A stretch of 64,000 nt of DNA, taken from NCBI RefSeq assembly GCF_014762745.1, contig NZ_JABURJ010000091.1, forward strand, positions 1 through 64,000. The letters are read 5' to 3'. The position numbers were made by a program, and so were the translations under genes. Numbering within the stretch: position 1 is the first letter of the stretch; every line of letters begins with the position of its first letter. The DNA comes from Kangiella sp. (GTDB lineage: Bacteria; Pseudomonadota; Gammaproteobacteria; Enterobacterales; Kangiellaceae). Shown here in pieces: positions 18,317 to 27,665 of the stretch. The notes below the pieces were generated by a model that was not told where the DNA came from, made no database searches, and was given only the letters and a program-made list of their open reading frames with translations.

Positions 18317-19927
18317 ATGCCTGTAATTAAATCGTCACTCAATCCTCGTAGCGCAAGTTTTACCGAGAATGCCGAAGCCATGACTGCTTTGGTAGATGAC
18401 CTGCGTGACAAGATGGAATACATCACCCAGGGTGGTGGTCCCAAGTATCAGGAGAAGCACTTATCACGCGGCAAATTGCTGCCTAGAGAACGTGTACGCA
18501 AGCTTCTTGACGTTGGCTCACCTTTCCTTGAAATTTCACAAATGGCAGCCTGGGATTTGTACGATAACAAAGTTCCTGCAGCAGGCTTGATTGCCGGTAT
18601 TGGCCGTGTTTCAGGTATCGAGTGCATGATTGTAGCCAACGATGCCACGGTTAAAGGTGGCACCTACTTCCCTGAAACCGTTAAAAAGCATTTACGCGCA
18701 CAAGAAATTGCTGAGCAGAATAATCTGCCGTGTATTTACCTGGTCGATTCTGGCGGTGCAAACTTGCCGCAACAAGACGAAGTGTTCCCGGACAAAGACC
18801 ACTTCGGTCGCATTTTCTACAACCAGGCCAACATGTCCGCCAAAGGTATTCCGCAAATTGCGGTAGTGATGGGTTCCTGTACCGCTGGCGGAGCTTATGT
18901 TCCAGCAATGGCTGACGAATCAATCATCGTTAAAGAGCAAGGCACCATTTTCCTCGGTGGCCCACCGCTAGTTAAAGCAGCAACCGGTGAAGTGGTTTCC
19001 AGCGAAGATTTGGGTGGTGCAGATGTCCACTGTAAGACCTCTGGTGTTACCGACCACTATGCATTAAATGATGAACACGCGTTAAAATTAGCGCGTCAGG
19101 TGGTGTCTAACTTGAATCGCAAAAAAACACCATCTGTTACTTTAAAGAAACCGGTTGAACCACTCTACCCTGCAGAAGAACTGTATGGCGTGATTAACAA
19201 AGACCCACGTAAGCCTTTCGATATTCGCGAAATAATTGCGCGTATCGTTGATGGTTCAGAGCTTGACGAATTTAAACCTTTATATGGCAATACACTGATC
19301 TGTGGTTTTGCCCGCATTCATGGTTATCCGGTCGGCATCGTTGCCAATAACGGTATTCTGTTCTCTGAGTCAGCACTAAAAGGCGCCCACTTTATTGAGC
19401 TGTGTTCTCAGCGTGGCATTCCTTTGGTCTTCCTGCAAAACATTACTGGTTTCATGGTTGGCCGCAAATATGAAAACGAAGGTATTGCCAAGCACGGTGC
19501 CAAAATGGTCACGGCTGTTGCCTGTGCCAAAGTGCCAAAGTTCACTGTCATTGTCGGCGGTAGTTTTGGTGCCGGTAACTACGGTATGTGTGGTCGCGCT
19601 TACAGCCCACGCTTCCTGTGGATGTGGCCAAATGCTCGTATCTCTGTGATGGGTGGCGAACAGGCAGCCAACGTGTTGGCGCAAATTAAGCGTGACAATT
19701 TTGAGCGCGCCGGTCAGCCGATGTGGTCCGAAGAGGAAGAAAAAGAGTTTAAGCGTCCGATTGAAGAGCAATATGAAAAGCAAGGTCACCCTTACTATTC
19801 AAGTGCTCGCTTATGGGACGACGGCATTATCGATCCAGCTGATACACGTATGGTGCTTGGTCTGGGATTGTCCGCTGCCATGAACAAAGAAGCCGAAGAA
19901 ACCAAGTTCGGCGTCTTCAGAATGTAA
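18317..19927 (+). CDS. liuB: 3-methylcrotonyl-CoA carboxylase, carboxyltransferase (beta) subunit
   Basis: 536 residues. Acyl-CoA carboxylase carboxyltransferase family: [21 protein letters not shown] at the N terminus, then [32 protein letters not shown] and [14 protein letters not shown]. The C-terminal half has [15 protein letters not shown] and [23 protein letters not shown]. It transfers CO2 from biotin on LiuD to 3-methylcrotonyl-CoA, forming 3-methylglutaconyl-CoA in the cytoplasm. The SGGANLPQQ and GMCGRAY patterns are those of MCC beta rather than of propionyl-CoA carboxylase. 15 bp downstream of the dehydrogenase and 15 bp upstream of liuC. Confidence 0.95.
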   Translation: MPVIKSSLNPRSASFTENAEAMTALVDDLRDKMEYITQGGGPKYQEKHLSRGKLLPRERVRKLLDVGSPFLEISQMAAWDLYDNKVPAAGLIAGIGRVSGIECMIVANDATVKGGTYFPETVKKHLRAQEIAEQNNLPCIYLVDSGGANLPQQDEVFPDKDHFGRIFYNQANMSAKGIPQIAVVMGSCTAGGAYVPAMADESIIVKEQGTIFLGGPPLVKAATGEVVSSEDLGGADVHCKTSGVTDHYALNDEHALKLARQVVSNLNRKKTPSVTLKKPVEPLYPAEELYGVINKDPRKPFDIREIIARIVDGSELDEFKPLYGNTLICGFARIHGYPVGIVANNGILFSESALKGAHFIELCSQRGIPLVFLQNITGFMVGRKYENEGIAKHGAKMVTAVACAKVPKFTVIVGGSFGAGNYGMCGRAYSPRFLWMWPNARISVMGGEQAANVLAQIKRDNFERAGQPMWSEEEEKEFKRPIEEQYEKQGHPYYSSARLWDDGIIDPADTRMVLGLGLSAAMNKEAEETKFGVFRM

Positions 19928-19942
19928 GGCGGAGAGAATCTT

Positions 19943-20779
19943 ATGAGTATGAGTGAAGCATTAAACATTTCAATCGATACCAATGAACTTGGAAAAACTG
20001 GACGCGGCGTTGGTTATATCACCCTCACCCGCCCTGAGATTCACAATGCCTTTGATGACAAATTAATTGGCGAGCTGACAGAAGCTTTTACTGCGATGGA
20101 AAACAACGCTGAAGTGGAAGTGGTTGTGTTACGCGCGGAAGGCAAAAGCTTTTCAGCCGGCGCAGACCTGAACTGGATGCGTCGCATGGCCGATTATTCC
20201 TGGGAAGAAAATTACCAGGACTCGCAAGCTTTGGCCACTTTGATGAACACCATCTACAGCATGAGTAAAACCACCGTCTGTCAGGTTCAAGGCGCAGCCT
20301 TTGGTGGCGGCGTTGGTTTAGTTGCCTGTTGCGATATTGTCATTGCATCTGAGCGCGCCAGCTTCTGTTTATCGGAAGTAAAACTAGGTCTTATTCCTGC
20401 TGTGATCAGCCCCTATGTCGTTAAAGCCATGGGCGAGCGTCAGGCGCAGCGCTACTTTACTACGGCTGAGCGTTTCAAAGCTGATAAAGCCGCTGAGTTT
20501 GGCCTGGTCCATGAAGTGGTTGCTGAAGAGTCATTGGTTGAGAAAACTAATGAGGTGATCACCACTTTATTGAGCAATGGGCCGCAAGCTGTAAAAGCAG
20601 CGAAGAATTTAATTAGAGCTGTAGCTAATCAAACCATTGATCAATCCTTGATGGATGAAACGGCACGTCGCATTGCGGATATTCGTGCCAGCGAACAAGG
20701 TAAAGAAGGTTTGAACGCTTTCCTCGAAAAACGTACTGCTGATTGGTCGGTTGGTCAATCTGAAAGCAGCTCACAATAA
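19943..20779 (+). CDS. liuC: 3-methylglutaconyl-CoA hydratase
   Basis: 278 residues, enoyl-CoA hydratase/isomerase (crotonase) fold. It has the CoA/oxyanion motif FSAGADLNWMRRM and the second oxyanion segment QGAAFGGGVGLVACCDIVIAS, followed by FCLSEVKLGLIPAVISPYVV with the catalytic Glu. It hydrates 3-methylglutaconyl-CoA to HMG-CoA. The SAGADLNWM signature and the place between the two MCC subunits support LiuC rather than a fatty-acid enoyl hydratase. GGAGAG precedes the ATG at 19943; a second in-frame ATG follows two codons later. liuD begins 21 bp after the stop. Confidence 0.93.
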   Translation: MSMSEALNISIDTNELGKTGRGVGYITLTRPEIHNAFDDKLIGELTEAFTAMENNAEVEVVVLRAEGKSFSAGADLNWMRRMADYSWEENYQDSQALATLMNTIYSMSKTTVCQVQGAAFGGGVGLVACCDIVIASERASFCLSEVKLGLIPAVISPYVVKAMGERQAQRYFTTAERFKADKAAEFGLVHEVVAEESLVEKTNEVITTLLSNGPQAVKAAKNLIRAVANQTIDQSLMDETARRIADIRASEQGKEGLNAFLEKRTADWSVGQSESSSQ

Positions 20780-20800
20780 TTGGTTAAGGAAACAGCGAAC

Positions 20801-22810
20801 ATGTTTACAAAAATATTGATTGCTAACCGTGGTGAAATTGCTTGCCGCGTGATTAAAACGGCAAAGAAACTAGGCATCAAAACCGTTGCCGTTTATTCAG
20901 AAGCCGATAAAGACGCAATGCATGTAGCAATGGCCGACGAAGCAGTATATTTAGGCCCTGCTCCCGCACGTGAATCTTATCTTAAAGGTGAGCTGATTAT
21001 TGAGGCTTGCAAGAAAACTGGCGCTCAGGCGGTGCACCCAGGTTATGGCTTCTTATCAGAAAATGCAGATTTTGCCAAAGCACTTGCGGAAAATGACATT
21101 GAATTTATTGGCCCGCCGGAAGGCGCGATTATCGCCATGGGCTCAAAGTCTGCGGCGAAAGAAATCATGGAAGAAGCCAAAGTACCCTTGGTAAAAGGCT
21201 ATCATGGTGAAAATCAGGACGGAGACTTCCTGAAATCGCAAGCTGATGAGATTGGTTACCCCGTTATCATCAAAGCAACCGCAGGCGGTGGTGGTAAGGG
21301 TATGCGCATTGTCTGGAAAGAAGAAGACTTTGCTTCAAGCCTGGCTTCCTGTAAACGCGAGTCAGCAGCTTCCTTTAGCGACGACAAGGTGCTAGTTGAA
21401 AAATACATCACCAAACCTCGCCACGTTGAAATTCAGGTGTTTGCTGATAAGCATGGCAATGCGGTACATCTGTTTGAGCGCGATTGCTCAGTGCAACGTC
21501 GCCACCAGAAAGTTATTGAGGAAGCTCCTGCTCCAGGCTTAAGCGAAGACACTCGCTCGAAAATGGGCCAGGTAGCCATTCGCGCAGCACAGGCGATTGG
21601 TTATGTGGGCGCTGGAACGGTTGAGTTCTTGTACGATGAAGACGAGTCTTTCTATTTCATGGAAATGAACACTCGTTTGCAGGTTGAGCATCCGGTTACA
21701 GAAAAAATCACGGGGCAGGATCTGGTTGAGTGGCAATTGAAAGTTGCTGCTGGTCAGCAACTGCCGATGCAACAAGATGACTTAAACATCAATGGTCATG
21801 CATTTGAAGTGCGTATTTATGCAGAAGATCCCAATCAGGACTTCCTGCCAGCAACAGGTACCTTGTTACACCTCAACACACCGGAAGAATCTGAGCATGT
21901 TCGTATCGATACTGGTGTCACACAGGGCGATTCGGTTTCGGTTCACTATGATCCAATGATTGCCAAACTAATCGTTTGGGATCAGGACCGTAACGCTGCG
22001 CTTGCACGCTTGCGCGGCGCTTTAGCTCAGTATCAGGTCGTCGGTTTAACTACCAACGTGCCATTCCTTTCTGCACTGGCTCATTGTCAGGGTTTCGAAG
22101 ATCTGGATTTAGATACTAATTTCATTGAGCGTTACAAAGACGACTTGATCTTAGACGAAGAAGCAGCCGATGATGATACCTTGGTTGCAGCAGCGGTTTA
22201 TCAGCTACTAAAGCGTGAGCAAACAGCTGCTGAAAATGCTGCCCAGAGTGAAGACCCCTACTCACCATGGCATTCGGTCAATGGCTGGCGTTTAAACACC
22301 GACAACCATCATACTTTTGAATATCTGGATAAAGTTGACGGAATTGCAAATGACGTGGAAGTAATAGTCCACTTCCGGAGTGAAGGCTACTTGCTAGATT
22401 TACCAAGCGGCGAATTACCCGTACACAGTGCAACCCTCAATGGGCATATCCTTCGTCTTGATGCTAATGGTAAGCGGTTTAACGCAACCGTGGTTGATGA
22501 TGGTGCTAATCTGCATATTTTCATTCATGGTCATTATAAAGTGCTCGAAAAAGTCGAGCGTGGCTTGGCTGGCGATTCGGAAGATGCTGGTGGCAGCTTA
22601 ACCGCGCCGATGCCGGGTACTGTGATTGAAGTTTTGGTTAGTGAAGGTGATCACGTTGAGTCAGGTCAGCCTTTGGTAATTTTAGAAGCGATGAAAATGG
22701 AGCACACCATCAACGCGCCTACTGCAGGTGTGGTCAGTGAAATCCATTATGCCGCTGGCGACCTGGTAGATGATGGCGCAGAACTGCTATCGTTGGAGGT
22801 TGCTGAATAA
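20801..22810 (+). CDS. liuD: 3-methylcrotonyl-CoA carboxylase, biotin-carrying (alpha) subunit
   Basis: 669 residues from the ATG at 20801 (AAGGAA upstream); a TTG at 20780 would add seven residues and is less likely. Order: biotin carboxylase N domain ([22 protein letters not shown]), ATP-grasp domain with the glycine-rich loop [13 protein letters not shown], biotin carboxylase C domain ([28 protein letters not shown]). The C-terminal biotinyl domain carries the EAMKMEH motif whose Lys is biotinylated. It carboxylates biotin with ATP and bicarbonate for LiuB. Its stop overlaps the liuE start (TAATG), indicating translational coupling. Confidence 0.96.
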   Translation: MFTKILIANRGEIACRVIKTAKKLGIKTVAVYSEADKDAMHVAMADEAVYLGPAPARESYLKGELIIEACKKTGAQAVHPGYGFLSENADFAKALAENDIEFIGPPEGAIIAMGSKSAAKEIMEEAKVPLVKGYHGENQDGDFLKSQADEIGYPVIIKATAGGGGKGMRIVWKEEDFASSLASCKRESAASFSDDKVLVEKYITKPRHVEIQVFADKHGNAVHLFERDCSVQRRHQKVIEEAPAPGLSEDTRSKMGQVAIRAAQAIGYVGAGTVEFLYDEDESFYFMEMNTRLQVEHPVTEKITGQDLVEWQLKVAAGQQLPMQQDDLNINGHAFEVRIYAEDPNQDFLPATGTLLHLNTPEESEHVRIDTGVTQGDSVSVHYDPMIAKLIVWDQDRNAALARLRGALAQYQVVGLTTNVPFLSALAHCQGFEDLDLDTNFIERYKDDLILDEEAADDDTLVAAAVYQLLKREQTAAENAAQSEDPYSPWHSVNGWRLNTDNHHTFEYLDKVDGIANDVEVIVHFRSEGYLLDLPSGELPVHSATLNGHILRLDANGKRFNATVVDDGANLHIFIHGHYKVLEKVERGLAGDSEDAGGSLTAPMPGTVIEVLVSEGDHVESGQPLVILEAMKMEHTINAPTAGVVSEIHYAAGDLVDDGAELLSLEVAE

Positions 22811-23748
22811 TGGTCATGGTATCAGACAATCCTGCCCTGCCCACTCACGTTAAAATCGTTGAGATGGGACCACGTGATGGATTGCAAAATGAAAAGCAGC
22901 CGGTCTCAACTGAAGTAAAACTTGAGCTGATTCGTCGTTTGATTGATGCCGGTGAAACGCACATTGAAGCAACTGCATTTGTGTCTCCAAAATGGGTACC
23001 GCAAATGGCTGATCACCATGAAATAATGGCAGGCCTGAAAAGCTTCCCTGAAGCACAAGACGGCAGCGTCTGGTTTCCGGTACTAACGCCAAACCTGAAA
23101 GGTTTTGAAGGTGCATTAGCTGGTGGCGCCAAAGAAGTTGCCGTTTTCGCTGCAGCATCAGAAAGCTTTTCGCAGAAAAATATCAACTGTTCAATTGCTG
23201 AGTCGATAGAGCGTTTCAAGCCAGTTGTCGAAGCTGCCAAGGAGCATGGCATTAAAGTTCGCGGCTATGTTTCCTGTGTGTTAGGCTGCCCTTTCGAAGG
23301 TGATATCGCACCGGAAAAAGTCGCCGAAGTAGCCAAAGCTTTATATGACCTCGGCTGCTACGAAATTTCTCTTGGCGATACTATTGGTGTTGGCACGCCG
23401 AACAAGGCGCGCGCTATGATAGCCGCAGTAGCCGAGCATGTGCCAACCAATAAACTGGCCTGTCACTTCCATGATACTTATGGTCAGGCGCTGGCTAATA
23501 TTTATGCCTGTCTTGAGCTAGGCGTGGCAACCATCGACAGTTCAGTTGCGGGCTTAGGCGGCTGCCCTTACGCACCTGGTGCAACGGGTAATGTTGCTAC
23601 TGAAGATGTGGTTTATATGCTTAACGGCTTAGGCATTGAAAGCGGTATCGATTTAACTAAACTGGTTGACGCAGGCGCTTATATCTCTGAGCAACTGGGT
23701 CGTCGCCCTGTTTCCCGAGCAGCTAATGCGTTGCTTGCTAAAAGATAA
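22810..23748 (+). CDS. liuE: Hydroxymethylglutaryl-CoA lyase
   Basis: 312 residues. It starts at the ATG overlapping the liuD stop; GGAGG lies 10 bp upstream, and an alternative ATG is two codons later. DRE-TIM/HMGL family: [14 protein letters not shown] with the metal-binding Asp, the [12 protein letters not shown] motif with His219 and His221, and the signature [14 protein letters not shown] with the mobile-loop catalytic Cys252. It cleaves HMG-CoA to acetyl-CoA and acetoacetate. All catalytic residues are intact. Also called mvaB. Confidence 0.96.
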   Translation: MVMVSDNPALPTHVKIVEMGPRDGLQNEKQPVSTEVKLELIRRLIDAGETHIEATAFVSPKWVPQMADHHEIMAGLKSFPEAQDGSVWFPVLTPNLKGFEGALAGGAKEVAVFAAASESFSQKNINCSIAESIERFKPVVEAAKEHGIKVRGYVSCVLGCPFEGDIAPEKVAEVAKALYDLGCYEISLGDTIGVGTPNKARAMIAAVAEHVPTNKLACHFHDTYGQALANIYACLELGVATIDSSVAGLGGCPYAPGATGNVATEDVVYMLNGLGIESGIDLTKLVDAGAYISEQLGRRPVSRAANALLAKR

Positions 23749-23781
23749 TAATCAATTCATTCGATTTGACGAGGATTAAAC

Positions 23782-24498
23782 ATGTCAGGTTTTGATAAAG
23801 TCGTACACAGTTACGAAGAAGCTTTAGAAGGCTTTACCGATAACATGACCGTGATGGTCGGCGGTTTTGGCCTATGCGGTATCCCTGAAGGCTTGATTGA
23901 GCAGGTCTACAAAATGGGCTGCAAAGGCTTAACCGCTATTTCAAACAACGCAGGCGTTGATGGTTTTGGTTTGGGTAAATGGTTAGAAAAACGCCAAATC
24001 AGCACCATGATCGGCTCCTACGTTGGCGAGAATGAGCTATTTGAAAAGTTGCTTCTTTCCGGTGAGATGGAAGTGATTTTGACACCACAGGGCACATTGG
24101 CCGAAAAGATTCGTGCCGGTGGTGCAGGCATCCCAGCTTTCTTCACCGCAACCGGTTTCGGTACTCAAGTTGCCGAAGGTAAAGAGACTCGCAATATTGA
24201 TGGTCGCGACTATGTGCTTGAACCATCATTAACTGCTGACTTTGCTTTAATCAAGGCCTGGAAAGCGGACACCATGGGCAATTTGATTTTCAACAAAACA
24301 GCGATGAACTTTAACCCAATGATGGCAACAGCTGGCAAAATCACCGTTGCTGAAGTTGAAGAAATTGTTGAGCCTGGCGAATTGGATCCTAACTTTATTC
24401 ATACTCCCGGCATTTATGTACAACGCGTGATCAAAGGCGAGCACTTTGAGAAACGTATTGAACAACGCACAGTTAGACCTTCTACAAAAGAAGCATAA
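23782..24498 (+). CDS. scoA: 3-oxoacid CoA-transferase subunit A
   Basis: 238 residues, class I CoA-transferase alpha subunit. It has [22 protein letters not shown] (nucleotide-binding-like N terminus), [18 protein letters not shown] and [23 protein letters not shown]. With subunit B it moves CoA from succinyl-CoA to acetoacetate produced by LiuE, giving acetoacetyl-CoA for the thiolase at 15931. Preceded by GAGG. It is 33 bp after liuE and 10 bp before subunit B. The symbols scoA, atoD-like or liuF are all in use; function follows from operon context. Confidence 0.93.
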   Translation: MSGFDKVVHSYEEALEGFTDNMTVMVGGFGLCGIPEGLIEQVYKMGCKGLTAISNNAGVDGFGLGKWLEKRQISTMIGSYVGENELFEKLLLSGEMEVILTPQGTLAEKIRAGGAGIPAFFTATGFGTQVAEGKETRNIDGRDYVLEPSLTADFALIKAWKADTMGNLIFNKTAMNFNPMMATAGKITVAEVEEIVEPGELDPNFIHTPGIYVQRVIKGEHFEKRIEQRTVRPSTKEA

Positions 24499-24508
24499 GG
24501 AGCGCATC

Positions 24509-25171
24509 ATGGCATTAACACGTGAACAAATCGCCATGCGAGTGGCGCAAGAACTAGAAGACGGTTTCTACGTCAATCTGGGTATTGGTATCCCTACCCT
24601 GGTCGCAAACTATATTCCTGAAGGCGTTAAAGTAATGCTTCAGTCTGAGAATGGTTTGTTAGGCATGGGCCAGTTTCCAACCGAAGAAACGATCGATCCA
24701 GATTTGATCAATGCAGGTAAACAAACGGTAACCGCTGTTACTGGCGCAGCCTTTTTCTCATCAGCAGAAAGCTTTGCCATGATCCGTGGTGGTCATGTTG
24801 ACCTTACGGTTCTTGGTGCATTCGAAGTCGATCAGGAAGGCAACATCGCTTCCTGGATGATTCCCGGCAAGCTGGTTAAAGGTATGGGCGGCGCTATGGA
24901 CTTGGTAGCTGGTGCTGAAAACATCATCGTTACCATGACCCATGCTAACAAGCACGGCGTCTCTAAAATCCTGAAAAAATGTACGCTCCCACTAACAGGC
25001 GCAAAATGTATTAAGCGTGTCATCACCGAGCTAGCATTAATGGAAATTAAAGATGGTGCCTTCCACCTTCTTGAGCGCGCGCCAGGCGTATCTGTTGAAG
25101 AAATTAAAGAAAAAACGGAAGCGGACCTGGTTGTTCCAGACCATGTTCCAGAAATGAAGTTAAACTCATAG
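24509..25171 (+). CDS. scoB: 3-oxoacid CoA-transferase subunit B
   Basis: 220 residues from the ATG at 24509, preceded by AAGGAGCG. A longer frame reaching back into scoA is an overlap artefact. The family motif LQSENGLLGMG carries the catalytic Glu47 that forms the CoA thioester intermediate. NLGIGIPTLVANYIPEG, AFEVDQEGNIASWMIPGKLVKGMGGAMDLV and TLPLTGAKCIKRVITELA are standard subunit B segments. Last gene of the liu cluster, followed by a strong terminator. Confidence 0.94.
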   Translation: MALTREQIAMRVAQELEDGFYVNLGIGIPTLVANYIPEGVKVMLQSENGLLGMGQFPTEETIDPDLINAGKQTVTAVTGAAFFSSAESFAMIRGGHVDLTVLGAFEVDQEGNIASWMIPGKLVKGMGGAMDLVAGAENIIVTMTHANKHGVSKILKKCTLPLTGAKCIKRVITELALMEIKDGAFHLLERAPGVSVEEIKEKTEADLVVPDHVPEMKLNS

Positions 25172-25205
25172 TACCGTTTTTTATCCTATGGTTTAACAAC
25201 TCTTC

Positions 25206-25232
25206 AAAGCCGGCTTAGTTGCCGGCTTTTTT
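25206..25232 (+). terminator. Intrinsic terminator of the liu cluster
   Basis: 9-bp perfect stem AAAGCCGGC (25206-25214) with GCCGGCTTT (25221-25229), loop TTAGTT, followed by Ts to 25232. Confidence 0.92.
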
Positions 25233-25333
25233 GTAATATTTATTAACACTTTTCCGAAATTTGGCATTAGAAATCTTTCGCTAATGCTTTAGGATTAATC
25301 GGTTATTCTTTTAACAACAAAGTAGAGAGTCCA

Positions 25334-27493
25334 ATGAAAAAAATATTAATCACTGCGGCTTTATCACTCGCCGTTTCGCCTTTGATGGCGGACGAAGGCA
25401 TGTGGCAGCCTCACCAGTTACCAACCATCAAGAAACAGCTGAAAGACGCTGGTATTAAGATTAACCCCAATAAATTAACCGAACTGACTGAATTCCCGAT
25501 GGGTGCGGTGATCAGCCTAGGCGGCTGTACAGCCTCTTTCCTTTCTCCAAAGGGTTTAGTAGCAACCAACCATCACTGTGCTTACGGCAGTATCCAGTTC
25601 AACTCTACTGCAGAAAATAACCTGTTAGACAAAGGCTTCTTAGCAGAAGATTTGAGCCAGGAACTTCCAGCAGCACCAGGCTCACGTGTTTACGTTACCG
25701 TTAATGTGAGTGACGTGACTTCTAATGTGAACGCTGCAAGCGCTGAGCTTTCGGGGCTGGAGCGCTATAAAGCTATCGAAAACACGGAAAAAGCACTGGT
25801 TGCAGAGTGTGAACAAGATGCCGGTCATCGCTGTAATGTAGTCTCTTTCCATGGGGGTTTAGAGTATTACCTGATCAAGCAATTGGAAATTAAAGACGTT
25901 CGCCTGGTTTATGCACCCTCTTCTCACATTGGTAAATACGGCGGTGATGTGGACAACTGGATGTGGCCCCGTCATACCGGTGACTTTGCCTTCTACCGTG
26001 CCTACGTTGATAAAGATGGTAACCCAGCTGAATACTCAGAAGACAATGTACCCTATGAGCCAGAGCACTACCTGAAAGTAAATAAAGACGGTGTTGATAA
26101 AGGCGACTTCGTTATGGTTGCTGGTTACCCGGGCAGCACCAACCGCTATCGCACAAGCGCTGAAGTGAAAAACCAGTTTGAGTGGTGGTACCCAACATTC
26201 CGCTCAACTCTTCAGGAATACATCAGCTTAATTGAGGAAACAGCACCGGAAAGCACTGATGCACGCGTGAAGTACGCAAGTACTTTGGCCGGCCTTAACA
26301 ATGCCGAAAAAAACTGGGGCAGTATGATTGAAAGCTATGCCAAAGGTGATCTTCATGCGCGTAAGGTCGCTCTGGAAAAGAACCTTAAAGCATGGCTCAA
26401 GGCAAACCCAAAAATGCAGGAAAAACACGGTGATGCTATTGATGCATTAAATGCCTTAATTCAGGAAAATATTGCTGAACAGGAGCGTACATTACGTTCA
26501 TGGGCCATCAACCGAGATACTTTGACCGGTACAGCCGCACGCTTATATCGCCTGGCCATTGAAAAGCAGAAGCCTGATGCAGAACGTGAGCCCGGCTACC
26601 AGGAGCGTGATATGGTTCGTTTCAAAGAAGGTCTGAAAAGCATGGAACGCCGTTGGGACGCAGAAGTTGAAAAAGCCTTATTGAAACACTTCGCTCCTAT
26701 GTATGCCGAGCTTTCTGCTGATCAGCGTTTAAAATCTTATGATGAGTTTATGGGCATTGGTGAAACATTTGATGCAGAAGCCTTCGGCAAGAAAGTTGAT
26801 GCAATGTATGCAAAGACCAAACTTAACGAACTTGAAACCCGTCTTGAATGGATGGAAAAATCAGTAGAAGACTTTAGACAATCTGATGACCCATATATTC
26901 AGCTAGCAGTTGCTACCTTCGACGAAAAGTTTGAGCGTGAGCTTGAAAGCAAAGAGCGCGGCGGCAAGTTCCAGGAGCTACGTCCTCAGTACATGTCAGC
27001 ACTTATTGACTACTATAAGTCTCAAGACAAACCTGTTTACGCAGATGCCAACAGCACGCTCCGTGTGACTTACGGTAACGTTAAAGGCTACTCACCAAAA
27101 GATGGACTCTATGCCACTCCTTTCACTACTCTTGAGGGTATTGCTGCCAAGCATACGGGTGAAGAACCTTTTAATTCACCACAAAAGCAGCTGGATTTAA
27201 TCAAGGCTAAAGAGTTCGGTGATTATCTGGATAAAGACTTGAACAGCGTTCAGGTTAACTTCCTGACCACGCTTGACGTAACTGGTGGTAACTCAGGTTC
27301 TCCAACCTTGAATGCAGATGCAGAATTTGTTGGCCTGATTTTCGATGGTGTGTACGAGTCGATTATTGCTGACTGGGATTATAACGATGACTTGAATCGC
27401 TCAATCCACGTTAGCAGTGCTTACATGCTATGGGTCATGGAGCACGTTGATAACGCCCATAACTTAATCAAGGAAATGAAAATCGTTGATTGA
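25334..27493 (+). CDS. S46-family dipeptidyl-peptidase, DPP7-like
   Basis: 719 residues with a signal peptide (MKKILITAALSLAVSPLMA), so periplasmic or surface-located. It removes dipeptides from the N terminus of peptides. The chymotrypsin-like triad is visible: His81 in LVATNHHCAYGS, an Asp in GGDVDNWMWPRHTGDF, and Ser654 in TGGNSGSPTLN. A long helical domain sits between the two barrel halves, as in all S46 enzymes. Eighteen residues after the Ser is Gly672 (LIFDG). From family knowledge, Gly here gives DPP7-type preference for hydrophobic P1 residues, whereas Arg gives DPP11-type acidic preference. Single gene with its own terminator. It fits an amino-acid-fermenting or oxidising lifestyle alongside the liu genes. 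Confidence 0.95.
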   Translation: MKKILITAALSLAVSPLMADEGMWQPHQLPTIKKQLKDAGIKINPNKLTELTEFPMGAVISLGGCTASFLSPKGLVATNHHCAYGSIQFNSTAENNLLDKGFLAEDLSQELPAAPGSRVYVTVNVSDVTSNVNAASAELSGLERYKAIENTEKALVAECEQDAGHRCNVVSFHGGLEYYLIKQLEIKDVRLVYAPSSHIGKYGGDVDNWMWPRHTGDFAFYRAYVDKDGNPAEYSEDNVPYEPEHYLKVNKDGVDKGDFVMVAGYPGSTNRYRTSAEVKNQFEWWYPTFRSTLQEYISLIEETAPESTDARVKYASTLAGLNNAEKNWGSMIESYAKGDLHARKVALEKNLKAWLKANPKMQEKHGDAIDALNALIQENIAEQERTLRSWAINRDTLTGTAARLYRLAIEKQKPDAEREPGYQERDMVRFKEGLKSMERRWDAEVEKALLKHFAPMYAELSADQRLKSYDEFMGIGETFDAEAFGKKVDAMYAKTKLNELETRLEWMEKSVEDFRQSDDPYIQLAVATFDEKFERELESKERGGKFQELRPQYMSALIDYYKSQDKPVYADANSTLRVTYGNVKGYSPKDGLYATPFTTLEGIAAKHTGEEPFNSPQKQLDLIKAKEFGDYLDKDLNSVQVNFLTTLDVTGGNSGSPTLNADAEFVGLIFDGVYESIIADWDYNDDLNRSIHVSSAYMLWVMEHVDNAHNLIKEMKIVD

Positions 27494-27515
27494 TAACGGC
27501 TAGTCTGCAACACCC

Positions 27516-27542
27516 AAGCCGGCTCTTGTAGCCGGCTTTTTT
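27516..27542 (+). terminator. Intrinsic terminator of the S46 peptidase gene
   Basis: 8-bp stem AAGCCGGC (27516-27523) with GCCGGCTT (27531-27538), 7-nt loop, T6 run to 27542. Confidence 0.92.
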
Positions 27543-27665
27543 ATGCTCAATGATTAACCAATAAAAACGAATACTTTCAAGAAGTTACTTAAATATTTTG
27601 AACAATTATATTGCACAATATTAGATTTGAAGCTAAGGTGGGAACGTTCACCTGGAGGGCAAATT

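Noticed and set aside
24446-24508. Extended start of CoA-transferase subunit B inside subunit A
   Set aside because: The ATG at 24509 has AAGGAGCG at the right distance and matches the family N terminus.
27627-27665. Upstream TTG start of the GGDEF/EAL protein
   Set aside because: GGAGGG is placed for the TTG at 27666, and the extra residues would precede the signal peptide with charged amino acids.
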